DNA from: Macrolepiota albuminosa
Taxonomy: Eukaryota; Basidiomycota; Agaricomycetes; Agaricales; Agaricaceae
Reading direction: 5' to 3'
Assembly: GCA_027475525.1 (NCBI GenBank)
Contig: JAMWFC010000116.1
Location: 1,797,826-1,861,825, forward strand
DNA: 64,000 bases
Program-made: the position numbers and the translations under genes
Notes under the pieces: model-generated
Told to the model about the DNA's origin: nothing
Seen by the model: the letters and a program-made list of their open reading frames with translations, nothing else
The model's database searches: none
Shown here: positions 24,743-34,636 of the stretch, piece by piece
Layout of the letters: the number at the start of each line of letters is the position of its first letter
Numbering within the stretch: the stretch's first letter is position 1

Positions 24743-25840
24743 AGGTTTGACCAATCGCTGATTATCAGAAACGAAATGCTCACACATTATTCCTTTGTCG
24801 GTTTGAAGTAGGTTGTCTACTTACTTTTGACTTGCCCACTGTAGAGTCCTAGCTCGGTAATGGGTTTGAAATGGGTGAACGGATATCGAAGATAGTAGAC
24901 GGTGGACCTTGTCCGTAGTCCTTTGCTAATGTGAGGACATTGTGGATATGTTTGTAGTTATGAGAACTTCATTTCCGTGCGTCGATTCAGGACATCAACC
25001 TGAGACTCTGAGCCACTCTGAGCCACTCAAAAACTTGTGATGTGGACCAGTCAACCCAGGGAATGAATATAGGAGACTTCCAGCAAGTTAGATCCTTCAG
25101 GTCGACTGCGTGGGCTCAAGAATACCCAAAACAATAATTAGAAGAACCATAGAAAGAATGTTCAAGCTGCTACGGATTCAAATTACAATTCCAAGATCCA
25201 GCAGGAGACTCAGCGCGTTTCCACGCAAGTTTTTTCAGACAGGTCAAGTCGCTCAATTTCTTGGAATTGGTGCAACTTGTCCCTGTCGTTCTGTCAGAAG
25301 TGGAACTTTCAATTTCAATATCGGGAGATTGAATCAGTGACTGAAGTTTAGTACAGTATTAGGTAACAATGCTTTAGATGCAGTCTTTCATGAGAAAAAG
25401 CGCGTTTTTCTTGAGGAAAAGTCTCAATCAAACTGACTTGGACGAAACGAAGATGGCATCCTTATACAGGATCGTATCCTGAGCCTCCAGGTGGCTATAG
25501 CGACATTCTAATATTATCAATCAAATTCGGTCATGTAGCAGTTTGGTTCCCCTCTGCGGTTCAAGTACCACAGAGGGAGGTCTTGCATGGGTACTTTCGG
25601 TCACAACTTCGGTGAACGCCGATTGCGCTGCACATCCATGACCTGCGTATCACTCCCCTGGTGCTTGCATAATGTGCAATGTCATGGGTCGTAGATCGGC
25701 TCTCATCAGAGCAGGAGTCCAATAGTGGCAAGTGAGCCTTGGCCAGGCGTTTTCCCTACACTGTAAGACCCACCTTCTCGGGGTCCCTGGGCCAGTCCTG
25801 TCCGGGCAGGCAGCAGTCCTATACTCCCCCTCAGTACATC
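24743..25840. other. Gene-poor flank left of element 1
   Basis: No supported gene. Carries ctctgagcca repeated at 25006-25030. From about 25540 the sequence becomes GC-richer and continues in character on the right of element 1 (31994 to about 32170; both sides carry a taagacccac motif), so element 1 probably landed inside an older repeat that I cannot name. Confidence 0.4.
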
Positions 25841-25845
25841 CTATG

Positions 25846-26186
25846 TGTCATGATTAGATATTTTCCGAGATATTTATTTGTTTATTTTCTGATTTATTCA
25901 TTCATTTTCCGTACTCCTTTATTCCTTGAAGTTCCGGTTTCACAGCTCCTCTTTCTTTGAAGCTCCGGTTTTACAAGTATTCACGAGTGACGACGGCTTC
26001 TCCTGTAAATTACCTTTTATTGATTATCACGCTACCATTCAGACTCCTAAAGTTATCACAAGGACTGACGAACTTAGCATATGATTAGTAGACAGTAGAG
26101 TATAAAAGCCTATGTATTCGGTAGCTCAACTCTAACTTCGTTGCTGTTGGTTTTCACTGATTTGATTATTAAGTCGGTTCCTGACA
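25846..26186 (+). repeat. Left LTR of element 1
   Basis: 341 bp, begins TGTCATGATTAG, ends TTCCTGACA. Contains the TATA box (26101) and the presumed transcript start around 26134. Confidence 0.95.
26101..26108 (+). promoter_or_regulatory. TATA box in LTR of element 1
   Basis: tataaaag, 33 nt upstream of the 11-nt stretch (26134-26144) that is complementary to the primer-binding site, so transcription is likely to start at or just before that stretch. Confidence 0.7.
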
Positions 26187-26188
26187 TT

Positions 26189-26199
26189 GCAACGAAGTT
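26189..26199 (+). other. Self-priming primer-binding site of element 1
   Basis: gcaacgaagtt, two bases after the left LTR, is the exact reverse complement of aacttcgttgc at 26134-26144 in the LTR. In Tf1 the 5' end of the transcript itself anneals here and is cleaved to give the primer; the same 11-nt length is seen here. The match stops sharply at both ends. Confidence 0.8.
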
Positions 26200-26713
26200 C
26201 CACACTCAGCCAAGGTCCCTAGCTCACTGCAGCCAGCGTTGTCCTCGCTGTTTCCCCCGTCACACTCGACACCAACACTTTACCTTCTCAACTACTTTTA
26301 TCCTACTCTACCTCTACGCTAACCGCGTAACGCAACAAACCTAAGTATATTTTATTTTTTCTTATTACCCTCATCACCGTTTGCCGGTGCTGCTAACGGT
26401 AGTTAGTAAATAGCGAGGAACCCTAGTTAGTAGGCACAAAAGGGTTGCTCCGAGGCACCCTCCAGAGTTGAACTGTTGGGCCTGTGTTCTTAAGTGAACC
26501 AGCTCTTCTTACACCAGTGCAATAGGCGGTAGTCACTCCGTTGAGCCTGGGTATTTGACAACTGCTCTCTGGTTTATCGGCGTGAACGCGCGTCGACTCG
26601 TGGCTGACGAAGATCTCGACTTGCTTCCTGCACGTGCTGTCCAAAGGCATATAATCGGCTGATTATATTGAGCTTTCACTTGCACACGTGTCACAGCCCT
26701 ACTACCCACATCC

Positions 26714-27805
26714 ATGTCATCTGATTCCGACCCTATGACCACTACGGCACCAGAGGATGCGGTTAGCATCCTTCAAAGCGGGATCACTTCCATTCTTGAT
26801 GCCATCAATCATCTTATCCCCACTTGGGGTGCTACCGCTGCCAATCTCGATGTTACAGCACAGTCTGTAAATCAACTTGCAATAGCTACTGCACAGTCTG
26901 TCGACGCTACTACAAACAACATCGCCGCCATCACCAATCGCCCTCAGCCTCACATCAACGTGGCCGTAAATCCGAGGACCATCCCTCTTCCAGACGAATT
27001 CAAAGGTTCCAAGGACAAGGCGGCCTATTTTTTGCGTTCCTGCAATCAGTACTTCGCACAAGCAGAGGTTTTGAGGGATGAAGTAAAAATAGCTACGGCA
27101 TTGGCCTTGATGAAAGGCGACAAAGCAAGCAAGTGGGCGGAGAATCAGCTGGAGCTTATCCAAGATGGAGGACAGGGGGCACTCACCACCTGGACGATGT
27201 TCCAAGCTGCCTTTAGAGACCATTTCGGAGACCGTACTCCCCAGGAAACTGCCGCGGCCAAGATTCGAACCCTCATCATGGGAGACAGAGCGGCGGATGA
27301 ATATAACACCGAGTTTGACAATCTCAAGAATGATACGAGGTGGAACGAAGCAGCGTTGCTCGATCGTTACAAGTTGGGGTTGGAGAAAAATCTGTTGATG
27401 AAGATCTATCAGTGTGATCCCCTTCCCAGGACTTTGCAGGAGTGGCAGGACAAAGCGGACTTACTAGACCGGCAGTGGAGACAGTCTAAGATCACGGCAG
27501 GAAGGGCAGAGGAGGAACGACGTGGCCAGAGGAATCCGAATAAACAGACAAACATTTCACAACCATTGACGACCCAGACCAAACATGCTCCGAACACTCA
27601 GACGACTACCACCGCTGACCCTAATGCTATGGACGTCGACGGCACTCGTAAGCGTGGACCGCCAACCTGCTATAATTGTGGGAAGGTGGGCCACATCGCA
27701 CGGAACTGTCGCTCACCTAAAGTCATCAAAGTAGTGGAGGTGGGGGATATGACGGACGAAATGAAGAAGGCGGTGGCAGCTCAACTTCGAGAACAGGGTT
27801 TTTAA
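26714..27805 (+). CDS. Gag of element 1
   Basis: 363 residues. N-terminal part has no motif. The middle (about residues 90-260) is a retrotransposon gag domain with FKGSKDKAAYFLRSC, WAENQLELI and FRDHFGDRTPQETA. A single zinc knuckle CYNCGKVGHIARNC lies at residues 319-332, followed by a 31-residue tail. Forms the virus-like particle and packages the element RNA. The start ATG is preceded by a 527-nt leader after the left LTR. The stop TAA at 27803 directly follows a -1 slippery heptamer, so part of the ribosomes probably continue into pol. Confidence 0.9.
   Translation: MSSDSDPMTTTAPEDAVSILQSGITSILDAINHLIPTWGATAANLDVTAQSVNQLAIATAQSVDATTNNIAAITNRPQPHINVAVNPRTIPLPDEFKGSKDKAAYFLRSCNQYFAQAEVLRDEVKIATALALMKGDKASKWAENQLELIQDGGQGALTTWTMFQAAFRDHFGDRTPQETAAAKIRTLIMGDRAADEYNTEFDNLKNDTRWNEAALLDRYKLGLEKNLLMKIYQCDPLPRTLQEWQDKADLLDRQWRQSKITAGRAEEERRGQRNPNKQTNISQPLTTQTKHAPNTQTTTTADPNAMDVDGTRKRGPPTCYNCGKVGHIARNCRSPKVIKVVEVGDMTDEMKKAVAAQLREQGF
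27796..27802 (+). promoter_or_regulatory. Putative -1 ribosomal frameshift site
   Basis: GGGTTTT read as G GGT TTT in the gag frame, followed at once by the gag stop TAA. A one-base slip back gives GGG TTT TTA AAT GGC and then runs open into the pol frame, through the pol ATG at 27826. It fits the X XXY YYZ rule. Not tested whether a downstream RNA structure exists. Confidence 0.55.
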
Positions 27806-27825
27806 ATGGCTCGCCATGTAGCCGA

Positions 27826-30800
27826 ATGGCCGAGCACAATCAGAATTCCAATTTAAGTATCAATTTTATCTCTTCTGTAACAACCAATCAGAAACGTTTG
27901 ATCTTAACGGAGGAATTTGAGGCTAAGCAACGGGATCCTATGGTAATTAACACAATTCCAAAAACATCCACACACGTGAACGTAGAACTCCGACGGCTGG
28001 ACAATCATGAAACCCTAAAGGTCGAGGGATTACTAGATTCGGGCGCAACCAATATGTTTATCCACAGAAACTTTGCCCAAAAGCATAACTTACCAGTCGA
28101 AAAATTACCACGCGCAATACCAGTGTTCAATGTCGACGGGTCGAAGAATGAAAATGGGTCCATAACAGAGTGTGTACCCCTGAAAATGAGGTACAAGAAC
28201 CATACAGAGAAAGTTTATTTCTACGTAGCAAACATAGGGAGGTCGGACGTAATAATCGGACACAATTGGCTAGAGAAACACAATCCTGACATAAATTGGG
28301 AAACGGGCGAAATAACTTTCAACCGGTGTCCAAGTTCTTGCGGAAGAGGTAGGATTGACAAGCTAAAAGCGGAGGCAAAGAAAAGACAACGTTTAAAGAA
28401 GGAACGGAAACCGGAGAAAAAGGAAGTTATAAGTGACCAACAAAAGGAGGAAAAGAGATTCAGATGGTTAAAAGAGGGACATCAATACGTACGGTTTTTT
28501 AACCCCGAGATTGGGGTCTTTGACAACCTCTTCTTCGAGAAGAGCCGCATGCCGGTGACAGCAAAACTGAGAATAAATGCAACTTCGAATATATCACAAC
28601 GGATAGCACAAAAAGAGAAGGAACGAGAACGAAAAAGGACTATGAGGGAAATGATCCCGGAACAATACTACGAACCATATAAATTAGTGTTTGAAAAGGA
28701 GGGATTTGATGACTTACCCCCACGAAGACCATGGGACCATGCGATTGACGTCATACCAGGAGCGACGCCAAGCAAAGCTACAAAGGTCTATCCGATCAGT
28801 CCCCAAGAGCAAAAGGAACTCGATGCGTTCCTTGACGAAAACCTAAAGAGCGGACGTATACGTGAATCTAAGTCACCGTGGGGATCAGGGTTTTTCTTTG
28901 TAAAAAAGAAAGACGGAAAACTTAGACCAGTCCAGGACTATCGAAGGCTAAATGCGGTAACAGTCAAGAACGCCTACCCGCTACCATTAATTTCCGAGAT
29001 AATAGGAAAATTGCGGCACGCACGAGTATTTTCTAAAATGGATGTAAGATGGGGTTTTAACAATATCCGAATCAAGGAGGGTGACGAACATAAGGCAGCA
29101 TTTCTAACCAATCGAGGACTATTCGAGCCAACCGTAATGTTTTTTGGACTCTGTAACTCACCGGCGACCTTTCAAACAATGATGAACAATTTACTAAAAG
29201 ATTTGATACTCCGAGGTGTCGTGATGGTATACATGGATGACATCCTAGTATACACCAAAACCCTTGCCGAGCATCGAAAAGTAGTACTCGAGGTGTTGGA
29301 TATCCTAGAAAGGAATAAGCTATATTTAAAACCCGAAAAGTGCGAATTCGAAAAGCCAAGAATAGAGTACCTTGGAGTCATCGTTGGAGAAGGAAAAGTG
29401 AAAATGGATCCAGCCAAATTAGCTGCGATCAGCGAATGGCCGGCACCAAGGACAGTAAAGGAAACGCAATCATTTCTCGGGTTTTGTAACTTTTATCGCA
29501 AGTTCATCGACAGTTTTGCATCGATCGCACAACCCCTGTACCGACTCACAAGAAAAAATCAAAGGTTTCACTGGACAACCGAATGTGATCAGTCGTTTTA
29601 CACGCTAAAGGCTAAATTAACCTCCTCCCCCGTTTTAACCCTGGCCAGTGACGATGACCCCTTTAAGATCGAGGCTGACGCATCAGACTATGCCTCAGGG
29701 GCCGTACTGTCACAACGACAAAACAACGAATGGCATCCAGTAGCGTATTATTCAAAGGGTTTCTCCGCAGCAGAAAGAAATTACGAAATACATGATAAAG
29801 AAATGTTAGCCATAATCCGAGCACTAGAAGAATGGCGTCACCTTGTACAGGGCAGTAAACATACAATCGAAATTTGGTCGGACCATAAAAACCTAGAATA
29901 TTTCCTCACGGCACGGAAGTTAAACCGTCGACAAGCACGTTGGTCGGGTTTCTTGGCGGATTATGACTATATGTTGAAGCACAAACCAGGGAAAACCATG
30001 TTAAAGCCGGATTCCTTGTCTCGGAGACCAGACCATAAGAAAGGAGTAGAAGACGACAATAAAGACGTAACCTTACTCTCGGCAGAACACATCTCGGCGT
30101 TGCTCGTCGAAAGCGCGATAACAATAGCAACGGAAGGCGATAAGATAATTCAAGACCTGAGACAAAAGGAGCAGGTTCCTATTAACGAAAAGGACAAATT
30201 CGCGCAGTGGGAACAAAAAGAAGGACTTACTTTCCGAAACGGGCTAATAGTGGTACAAGACGACGGAATCAAAAGACGTATCCTGGAACTCTACCATGAC
30301 TCGACCACGGCGGGACATCCGGGTAGAGCTAAGACAAAGGAGTTGATCACCAGAAACTACTGGTGGTCAAAAATGACCAACTACATTAATAAGTACGTCG
30401 ACGGGTGCAGAAAATGCCAGCAGACCAAGATCTTCCCACAGAAACCACGAGGGCTGTTATCACCCAATCTTATCCCGGAATTCCCTTTTCAAGTAATCTC
30501 CACCGACTTCATCACAGGACTGCCGACCTCGCTAGGGTATGACAGCATAATGGTAGTAGTCGACAGGTTCAGTAAACGAATTTTTGCTATACCGTGTAAT
30601 AAAGAGATCGATTCCGAAGGAGCAGCAGTACTATTCAGGGACCACGTATGGCGTCACGAGGGATTACCTTATACAGTTATCAGTGATCGAGGCTCGCAAT
30701 TTGCCTCCGCGTTCACAAAAAGACTCTACGAACTACTAGGAATATCACGTAACATCTCTACGTCTCACCACCCCCAAACCGACGGGCAAACGGAGCGCAT

Positions 30801-31647
30801 AAATCAAGAGATCGAACAATATCTCAGACTATTTATAAACTATCACATGGATGATTGGGCTACTTGGCTACCCCTAGCGGAATTCTGTTACAATAACCGA
30901 GCCTCGAGCACTACCGGAAAATCCCCCTTTTTCATAACCAAAGGACGACAAGTCAACACCGGTCTTGATCCCACCCCTAGTTCCGGAAATACAGAATCGG
31001 CGGATAATTTTGCCGCTCGAATGAAAAGCATCCGAGAAGAGACTAAGGCAGCATTAAAAGGAGCATCGGAAGACATGAAACGTTTCTACGATCAACATCA
31101 CCAACCAGAGGAGTACGAAGTAGGAGATAAGGTTTGGCTTAACGCCGAACATATATTTACGGGTCGGCCAAAGAAGAAGTTAGACTGGAAACATTTGGGG
31201 CCTTTCCCTATTGTAAAGAAACACTCACCCTGTGCTTACGAACTCAAATTACCCCGTTCTTGGCGCATGCACCCAACGTTCAACATAACGAAACTTAGAC
31301 GATACACAGGAGACGAATTTAACCGTCCTACTCCGCGTATTACCTTAAACGTTAGGGGAGAGGACTGGGAGCCTTCGATAATCCTCGATTCACGACTTCG
31401 ACATAACAAACTCGAATATTTAGTCAGGTGGAAGGACCAAGCGACATCAAGGGATACCTGGGAATTAGAGACGCGCATCAGAGGCGAGGCTCCGGACCTC
31501 ATCGACGATTTTCATCGAAAAAACACTGCAGCGGCACGACGAATTTCTTTGTCAGATTACAACTCCCTTACTTTCGTACCTATCCCCGAACCACTGACCG
31601 ACATCTCCCTAAGCTCGCCCGGAGTTCTCGCATTAAAAGGGAGGTAA
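27826..31647 (+). CDS. Pol of element 1: PR-RT-RNaseH-IN-chromodomain
   Basis: 1273 residues from the first ATG, 20 nt after the gag stop and in the -1 frame; the frame is also open upstream to the slippery site. Aspartic protease LLDSGATNMF near residue 68. Reverse transcriptase from about 300 with QDYRRLNAVTVKN and the catalytic YMDDIL near 468. RNase H with EADASDYASGAV near 615. Integrase with the HHCC finger (YHDSTTAGHPG ... CRKCQ) near 824-865 and the D,D,E core (STDFITGL about 892, SDRGSQF about 952, NQEIEQ about 993). Chromodomain at about 1180-1235 (ILDSRLRHNKLEYLVRWK). All catalytic residues are present, so it should be active. Ends just inside the right LTR border. Confidence 0.95.
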   Translation: MAEHNQNSNLSINFISSVTTNQKRLILTEEFEAKQRDPMVINTIPKTSTHVNVELRRLDNHETLKVEGLLDSGATNMFIHRNFAQKHNLPVEKLPRAIPVFNVDGSKNENGSITECVPLKMRYKNHTEKVYFYVANIGRSDVIIGHNWLEKHNPDINWETGEITFNRCPSSCGRGRIDKLKAEAKKRQRLKKERKPEKKEVISDQQKEEKRFRWLKEGHQYVRFFNPEIGVFDNLFFEKSRMPVTAKLRINATSNISQRIAQKEKERERKRTMREMIPEQYYEPYKLVFEKEGFDDLPPRRPWDHAIDVIPGATPSKATKVYPISPQEQKELDAFLDENLKSGRIRESKSPWGSGFFFVKKKDGKLRPVQDYRRLNAVTVKNAYPLPLISEIIGKLRHARVFSKMDVRWGFNNIRIKEGDEHKAAFLTNRGLFEPTVMFFGLCNSPATFQTMMNNLLKDLILRGVVMVYMDDILVYTKTLAEHRKVVLEVLDILERNKLYLKPEKCEFEKPRIEYLGVIVGEGKVKMDPAKLAAISEWPAPRTVKETQSFLGFCNFYRKFIDSFASIAQPLYRLTRKNQRFHWTTECDQSFYTLKAKLTSSPVLTLASDDDPFKIEADASDYASGAVLSQRQNNEWHPVAYYSKGFSAAERNYEIHDKEMLAIIRALEEWRHLVQGSKHTIEIWSDHKNLEYFLTARKLNRRQARWSGFLADYDYMLKHKPGKTMLKPDSLSRRPDHKKGVEDDNKDVTLLSAEHISALLVESAITIATEGDKIIQDLRQKEQVPINEKDKFAQWEQKEGLTFRNGLIVVQDDGIKRRILELYHDSTTAGHPGRAKTKELITRNYWWSKMTNYINKYVDGCRKCQQTKIFPQKPRGLLSPNLIPEFPFQVISTDFITGLPTSLGYDSIMVVVDRFSKRIFAIPCNKEIDSEGAAVLFRDHVWRHEGLPYTVISDRGSQFASAFTKRLYELLGISRNISTSHHPQTDGQTERINQEIEQYLRLFINYHMDDWATWLPLAEFCYNNRASSTTGKSPFFITKGRQVNTGLDPTPSSGNTESADNFAARMKSIREETKAALKGASEDMKRFYDQHHQPEEYEVGDKVWLNAEHIFTGRPKKKLDWKHLGPFPIVKKHSPCAYELKLPRSWRMHPTFNITKLRRYTGDEFNRPTPRITLNVRGEDWEPSIILDSRLRHNKLEYLVRWKDQATSRDTWELETRIRGEAPDLIDDFHRKNTAAARRISLSDYNSLTFVPIPEPLTDISLSSPGVLALKGR
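31633..31647 (+). other. Polypurine tract of element 1
   Basis: The purine-rich run aaaagggaggtaa directly precedes the right LTR (TGTCATG) and overlaps the last codons of pol. It would prime plus-strand synthesis. Confidence 0.8.
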
Positions 31648-31988
31648 TGTCATGATTAGATATTTTCCGAGATATTTATTTGTTTATTTTCTGATTTATT
31701 CATTCATTTTCCGTACTCCTTTATTCCTTGAAGTTCCGGTTTCACAGCTCCTCTTTCTTTGAAGCTCCGGTTTTACAAGTATTCACGAGTGACGACGGCT
31801 TCTCCTGTAAATTACCTTTTATTGATTATCACGCTACCATTCAGACTCCTAAAGTTATCACAAGGACTGACGAACTTAGCATATGATTAGTAGACAGTAG
31901 AGTATAAAAGCCTATGTATTCGGTAGCTCAACTCTAACTTCGTTGCTGTTGGTTTTCACTGATTTGATTATTAAGTCGGTTCCTGACA
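31648..31988 (+). repeat. Right LTR of element 1
   Basis: 341 bp, no difference found on reading against the left LTR. Followed by CTATG, the second copy of the target duplication. Confidence 0.95.
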
Positions 31989-31993
31989 CTATG

Positions 31994-32912
31994 TGGGTAG
32001 ACACATGACATAATGTGCTCTAGGGAAGTGGCAACCCTATCCCTATAGAGCCGTGGGACGGTTTAGGGCAGGGGTTAAACCCTCTGATGAGCCCCTTCGC
32101 AAGGGCGAAAACGGTATAAGACCCACGAGCTATGCACTGGGTGCAGAGAATCCTGCATCCAGTGTATGGAAATGACTGGCAGTTCAACCGCTCTGTGTAA
32201 CGGGTCACAGGATAATAACGTCATTTATTCTAACGGGACAGGTAGTCCAACTGGTTCGTCGAGATTCCGACGCATTCCATTCTCAGGCAGAACGGCAGCA
32301 TGGCTGAACGAGGCCCAAGTTGAGAAAGAGTCCAAACTAATCGTGCTTCGTTGAATGCAACAGAGCCTACCGTCCCTCCACAACATACAACTGTAGTGCC
32401 CTGAGTTAGCAGACACCTCGCGACATCAGATCATTCTCTGTCAAACGAAATTTAATCAAAACAGTCTATTATGTATCATCGACGAAATGCTCATAAGTTT
32501 CTGCTTCGTCAATTTCAGACAAGTTGTTGGCTTACTCTTGAGCCTACCTCTAAACAACACTGCAATGATTGAGTGGATAACCAAAGTCGCCGATGAATGG
32601 TTTGTCAATTTGTTTGTAATTATGAGAGCTTCATTTCCGTGAGTCCCGAAGCGACTGAAAAGCTTGAAATACGATAGTCAACGCGTGCAAAGTGCCACCG
32701 ATCCCAATACCATAAAAGTAAGCTCAACCGACGTGAGCCACAAAACGAGCCTTGTGTGCCTCGAGATCCTAAAGCGACTAATTTTGATGTACTTCACTCA
32801 CATATCAGCATCCAGTCGTAAACCTCGCGCATGAATAAAAAGAAAAAGAAAAAGAAAAAAAAAGGGGAAGAAAGGAAGAAAAGAACGCCGACATACATTT
32901 TTTCCACTTCCT
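31994..32912. other. Right flank of element 1, old duplicated DNA
   Basis: No gene. At about 32450-32660 it resembles the 3' flank of the DUF6540-like gene at 24763-25000 (acgaaatgctca, tgtttgta-ttatgag, cttcatttccgtg in the same order), so this is a decayed duplicate. A purine-rich low-complexity run occupies 32831-32885. Confidence 0.5.
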
Positions 32913-33260
32913 CTACTTTTCCGCTTTACTCACACCTTCCTCCTTCTTTCTTCCAAAGAAAATCTCTCCCCAGCCTATACTTCTCCCATAACCTGTCTGG
33001 CCATCTTTATCAACACGTTCAACCGGACGCGCCAGCCGTCTGAGTCTCGCAAGTTCCTCCATGGACAGCGGTTTGTCAGACTTCAACTGGTCCCGTATGG
33101 ATTCCAATATCGAAGTCTGCGCCGCTAACTGTGCGCGGTCTGCATCTGCAACCCTCCGCTGGTTGACGAGATGTATAGAGAGGGTGATTATCGCCACAGA
33201 GTAGATGGCATGAGGAAAGTAAGGACTCGGCATTATCGAAAGATGACGTAATCTACTCAT
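32913..33260 (-). CDS. Small single-span membrane protein
   Basis: 115 residues, intronless. After a short basic start comes a hydrophobic helix (SPYFPHAIYSVAIITLSIHL), then RRVADADRAQLAAQ and an amphipathic helix TSILESIRDQLKSDKPLSMEE, and a basic tail. A second Met (MPSPYF) nine codons in could be the real start. Layout fits a tail- or signal-anchored protein, perhaps of mitochondria, with a soluble coiled region. I do not recognise a named family, but coding character and compact form make it a probable gene. Confidence 0.6.
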   Translation of the reverse strand: MSRLRHLSIMPSPYFPHAIYSVAIITLSIHLVNQRRVADADRAQLAAQTSILESIRDQLKSDKPLSMEELARLRRLARPVERVDKDGQTGYGRSIGWGEIFFGRKKEEGVSKAEK

Positions 33261-33820
33261 TTTTGAAAACCATTTTCAAAATATCCATAACCAATGAGCC
33301 GCTTCTTACTCAGTCTGATAAGTATAGAAATACCGTGGATCGGGAGAGCTCGTAGAGCCGGTCCCGCGCGCAAGATACAGTGTAATCCACATGACTGGCA
33401 ACCGATAGGTCAATGGCAATTACCCGTCTACCGGACCAATGCCTCATATTTCGCCCTGATGTTACTACATACAGCAATGATATACCCCTTGAGAATATGT
33501 ATACCCAGTTTTGAGCTGAATGTGTAATTTTACGCGGAGGGACGAGTGATTTTGTGCTGATTTTGGCTGATTTGAGACTGATGGCAACTTTTCGGAGCAA
33601 GATTCCTCTCGATATACCCAGTAAACCTGCACAAGATTGATACCTATGGAAAGCTATTGAACTACGGAACATAAACAAAAAAAGTCCGAGGCGCGTTGGG
33701 GGTGTGGACGCGTCGCAAAATGCATGACTTTGTTGAGTGCCTTTTAGCGTGACAGCCCAAGCGTAACCCGCACTAGCCCCGCCGCATCCACCATCAAGCT
33801 TCTCAGCGTCAATCGCTCAA
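33261..33820. other. Intergenic, probably bidirectional promoter
   Basis: 560 bp between two divergently oriented genes. No long frame or repeat seen. Confidence 0.4.
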
Positions 33821-34213
33821 ATGACCAGACACGCGTTGTCTGATCGTGTCAAGAAAATTAAAAAACGTAATGCGACTCGGGGCGCGCTCATTAATGCCAG
33901 GAAGAAGGATGAGGATGAGAAACAAAAGAATAGGGTAGAACGAGAATCCAAGCGGGATGCAAAGGCGGCAATGGAAGCTCGATGGGAGGAGATGAAGAAA
34001 ACTCACGACGCGGCGGTTAAGGAATGGGAGGAGGCAACCAAGACATGGGCGGAGGAGGGTCTCCCTAAAGTGAGGTGGCCAAAGAGGCCCGCAAGGCCCC
34101 TGCGTCGTGACCTTGAAGCCGAATTTGCATTTCAAGAGGAAATGGAGGAGGAGGAGGAGGAGGATGAGGACGACGACGACGACGACGAGATGGCAATAGA
34201 TGACCCCGAGTAA
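33821..34213 (+). CDS. Small charged protein with acidic tail
   Basis: 130 residues without intron. Basic N-terminus RVKKIKKRN (possible nuclear signal), a central Lys/Glu/Ala helix-rich region, a KVRWPKRPARPLRRDLE segment, and a C-terminal run of Glu and Asp (EEEEEEDEDDDDDDEM). No domain recognised. Basic and acidic ends in one short protein recall small chromatin or ribosome-assembly factors, but this is only a resemblance in composition. Confidence 0.55.
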   Translation: MTRHALSDRVKKIKKRNATRGALINARKKDEDEKQKNRVERESKRDAKAAMEARWEEMKKTHDAAVKEWEEATKTWAEEGLPKVRWPKRPARPLRRDLEAEFAFQEEMEEEEEEDEDDDDDDEMAIDDPE

Positions 34214-34524
34214 ACGCGTGACACCCGCGTTTGTCACGGTTGCCAATTACATGCATTCGGTCGGTTTTGCCCCGACTTTCATAGAATCACCTATATACCA
34301 TCTTCAACTCCATATAATTTTTTCATAGTTCGTTCTTATAATCCTCAATACTTGTATTACCCTGTAGTATACTCAGAAATATAGTTTATTTGCCGTGAGG
34401 AAAGATATTCAGGCGCGGCAAAGTCAGTTGCCATTCATGTGTCTTACACTGTATCTGCGCGTGACTTTTTTATTCTCGTGCTGGCGGCTAACGCGTAGCG
34501 AGAAATAGACGAGTCGCTGTGTAA

Positions 34525-34636
34525 CTAGAGAGCAATTCTGAGTTAAATGACTACTGGTTGTAGTTCGTAGGCGTAGAATGCTTACCTAGATAGCGAATGA
34601 CTGATTCTGAGTTGTCTAACCCTCATTGCTCTCTAG
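34525..34636. repeat. Short inverted repeat, possible MITE
   Basis: ctagagagcaat at 34525-34536 is matched by its exact reverse complement attgctctctag at 34625-34636. The interior carries a second near-inverted pair (gaatgcttacctaga / tctaggtatagcattc overlapping the right end) and attctgagtt twice. No coding content. Could be a small foldback element. Confidence 0.45.

Larger units (their letters stand above)
25841..31993 (+). mobile_element. Element 1: intact Ty3/gypsy chromovirus
   Basis: Complete LTR retrotransposon. It has two 341-bp LTRs (25846-26186 and 31648-31988) that I read as identical, both TGTCAT...TGACA, bordered by a perfect 5-bp target duplication CTATG (25841-25845, 31989-31993). 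Inside are a primer-binding site, gag, pol (protease, reverse transcriptase, RNase H, integrase, chromodomain) and a purine tract next to the right LTR. The order RT-RNaseH-IN makes it Ty3/gypsy and the C-terminal chromodomain makes it a chromovirus. Identical LTRs and open frames indicate very recent insertion. Its coding strand is A-rich, unlike the host genes and unlike element 2. Confidence 0.95.

Noticed and set aside
31428..31655. 75-codon plus-strand frame at the end of element 1
   Set aside because: Alternative frame of the chromodomain and right LTR; no motif.
25540..32170. LINE or other non-LTR element as the target of element 1
   Set aside because: The flanks are GC-richer and share short words (taagacccac), but no reverse transcriptase, poly-A tail or target duplication was found, so I did not name it.
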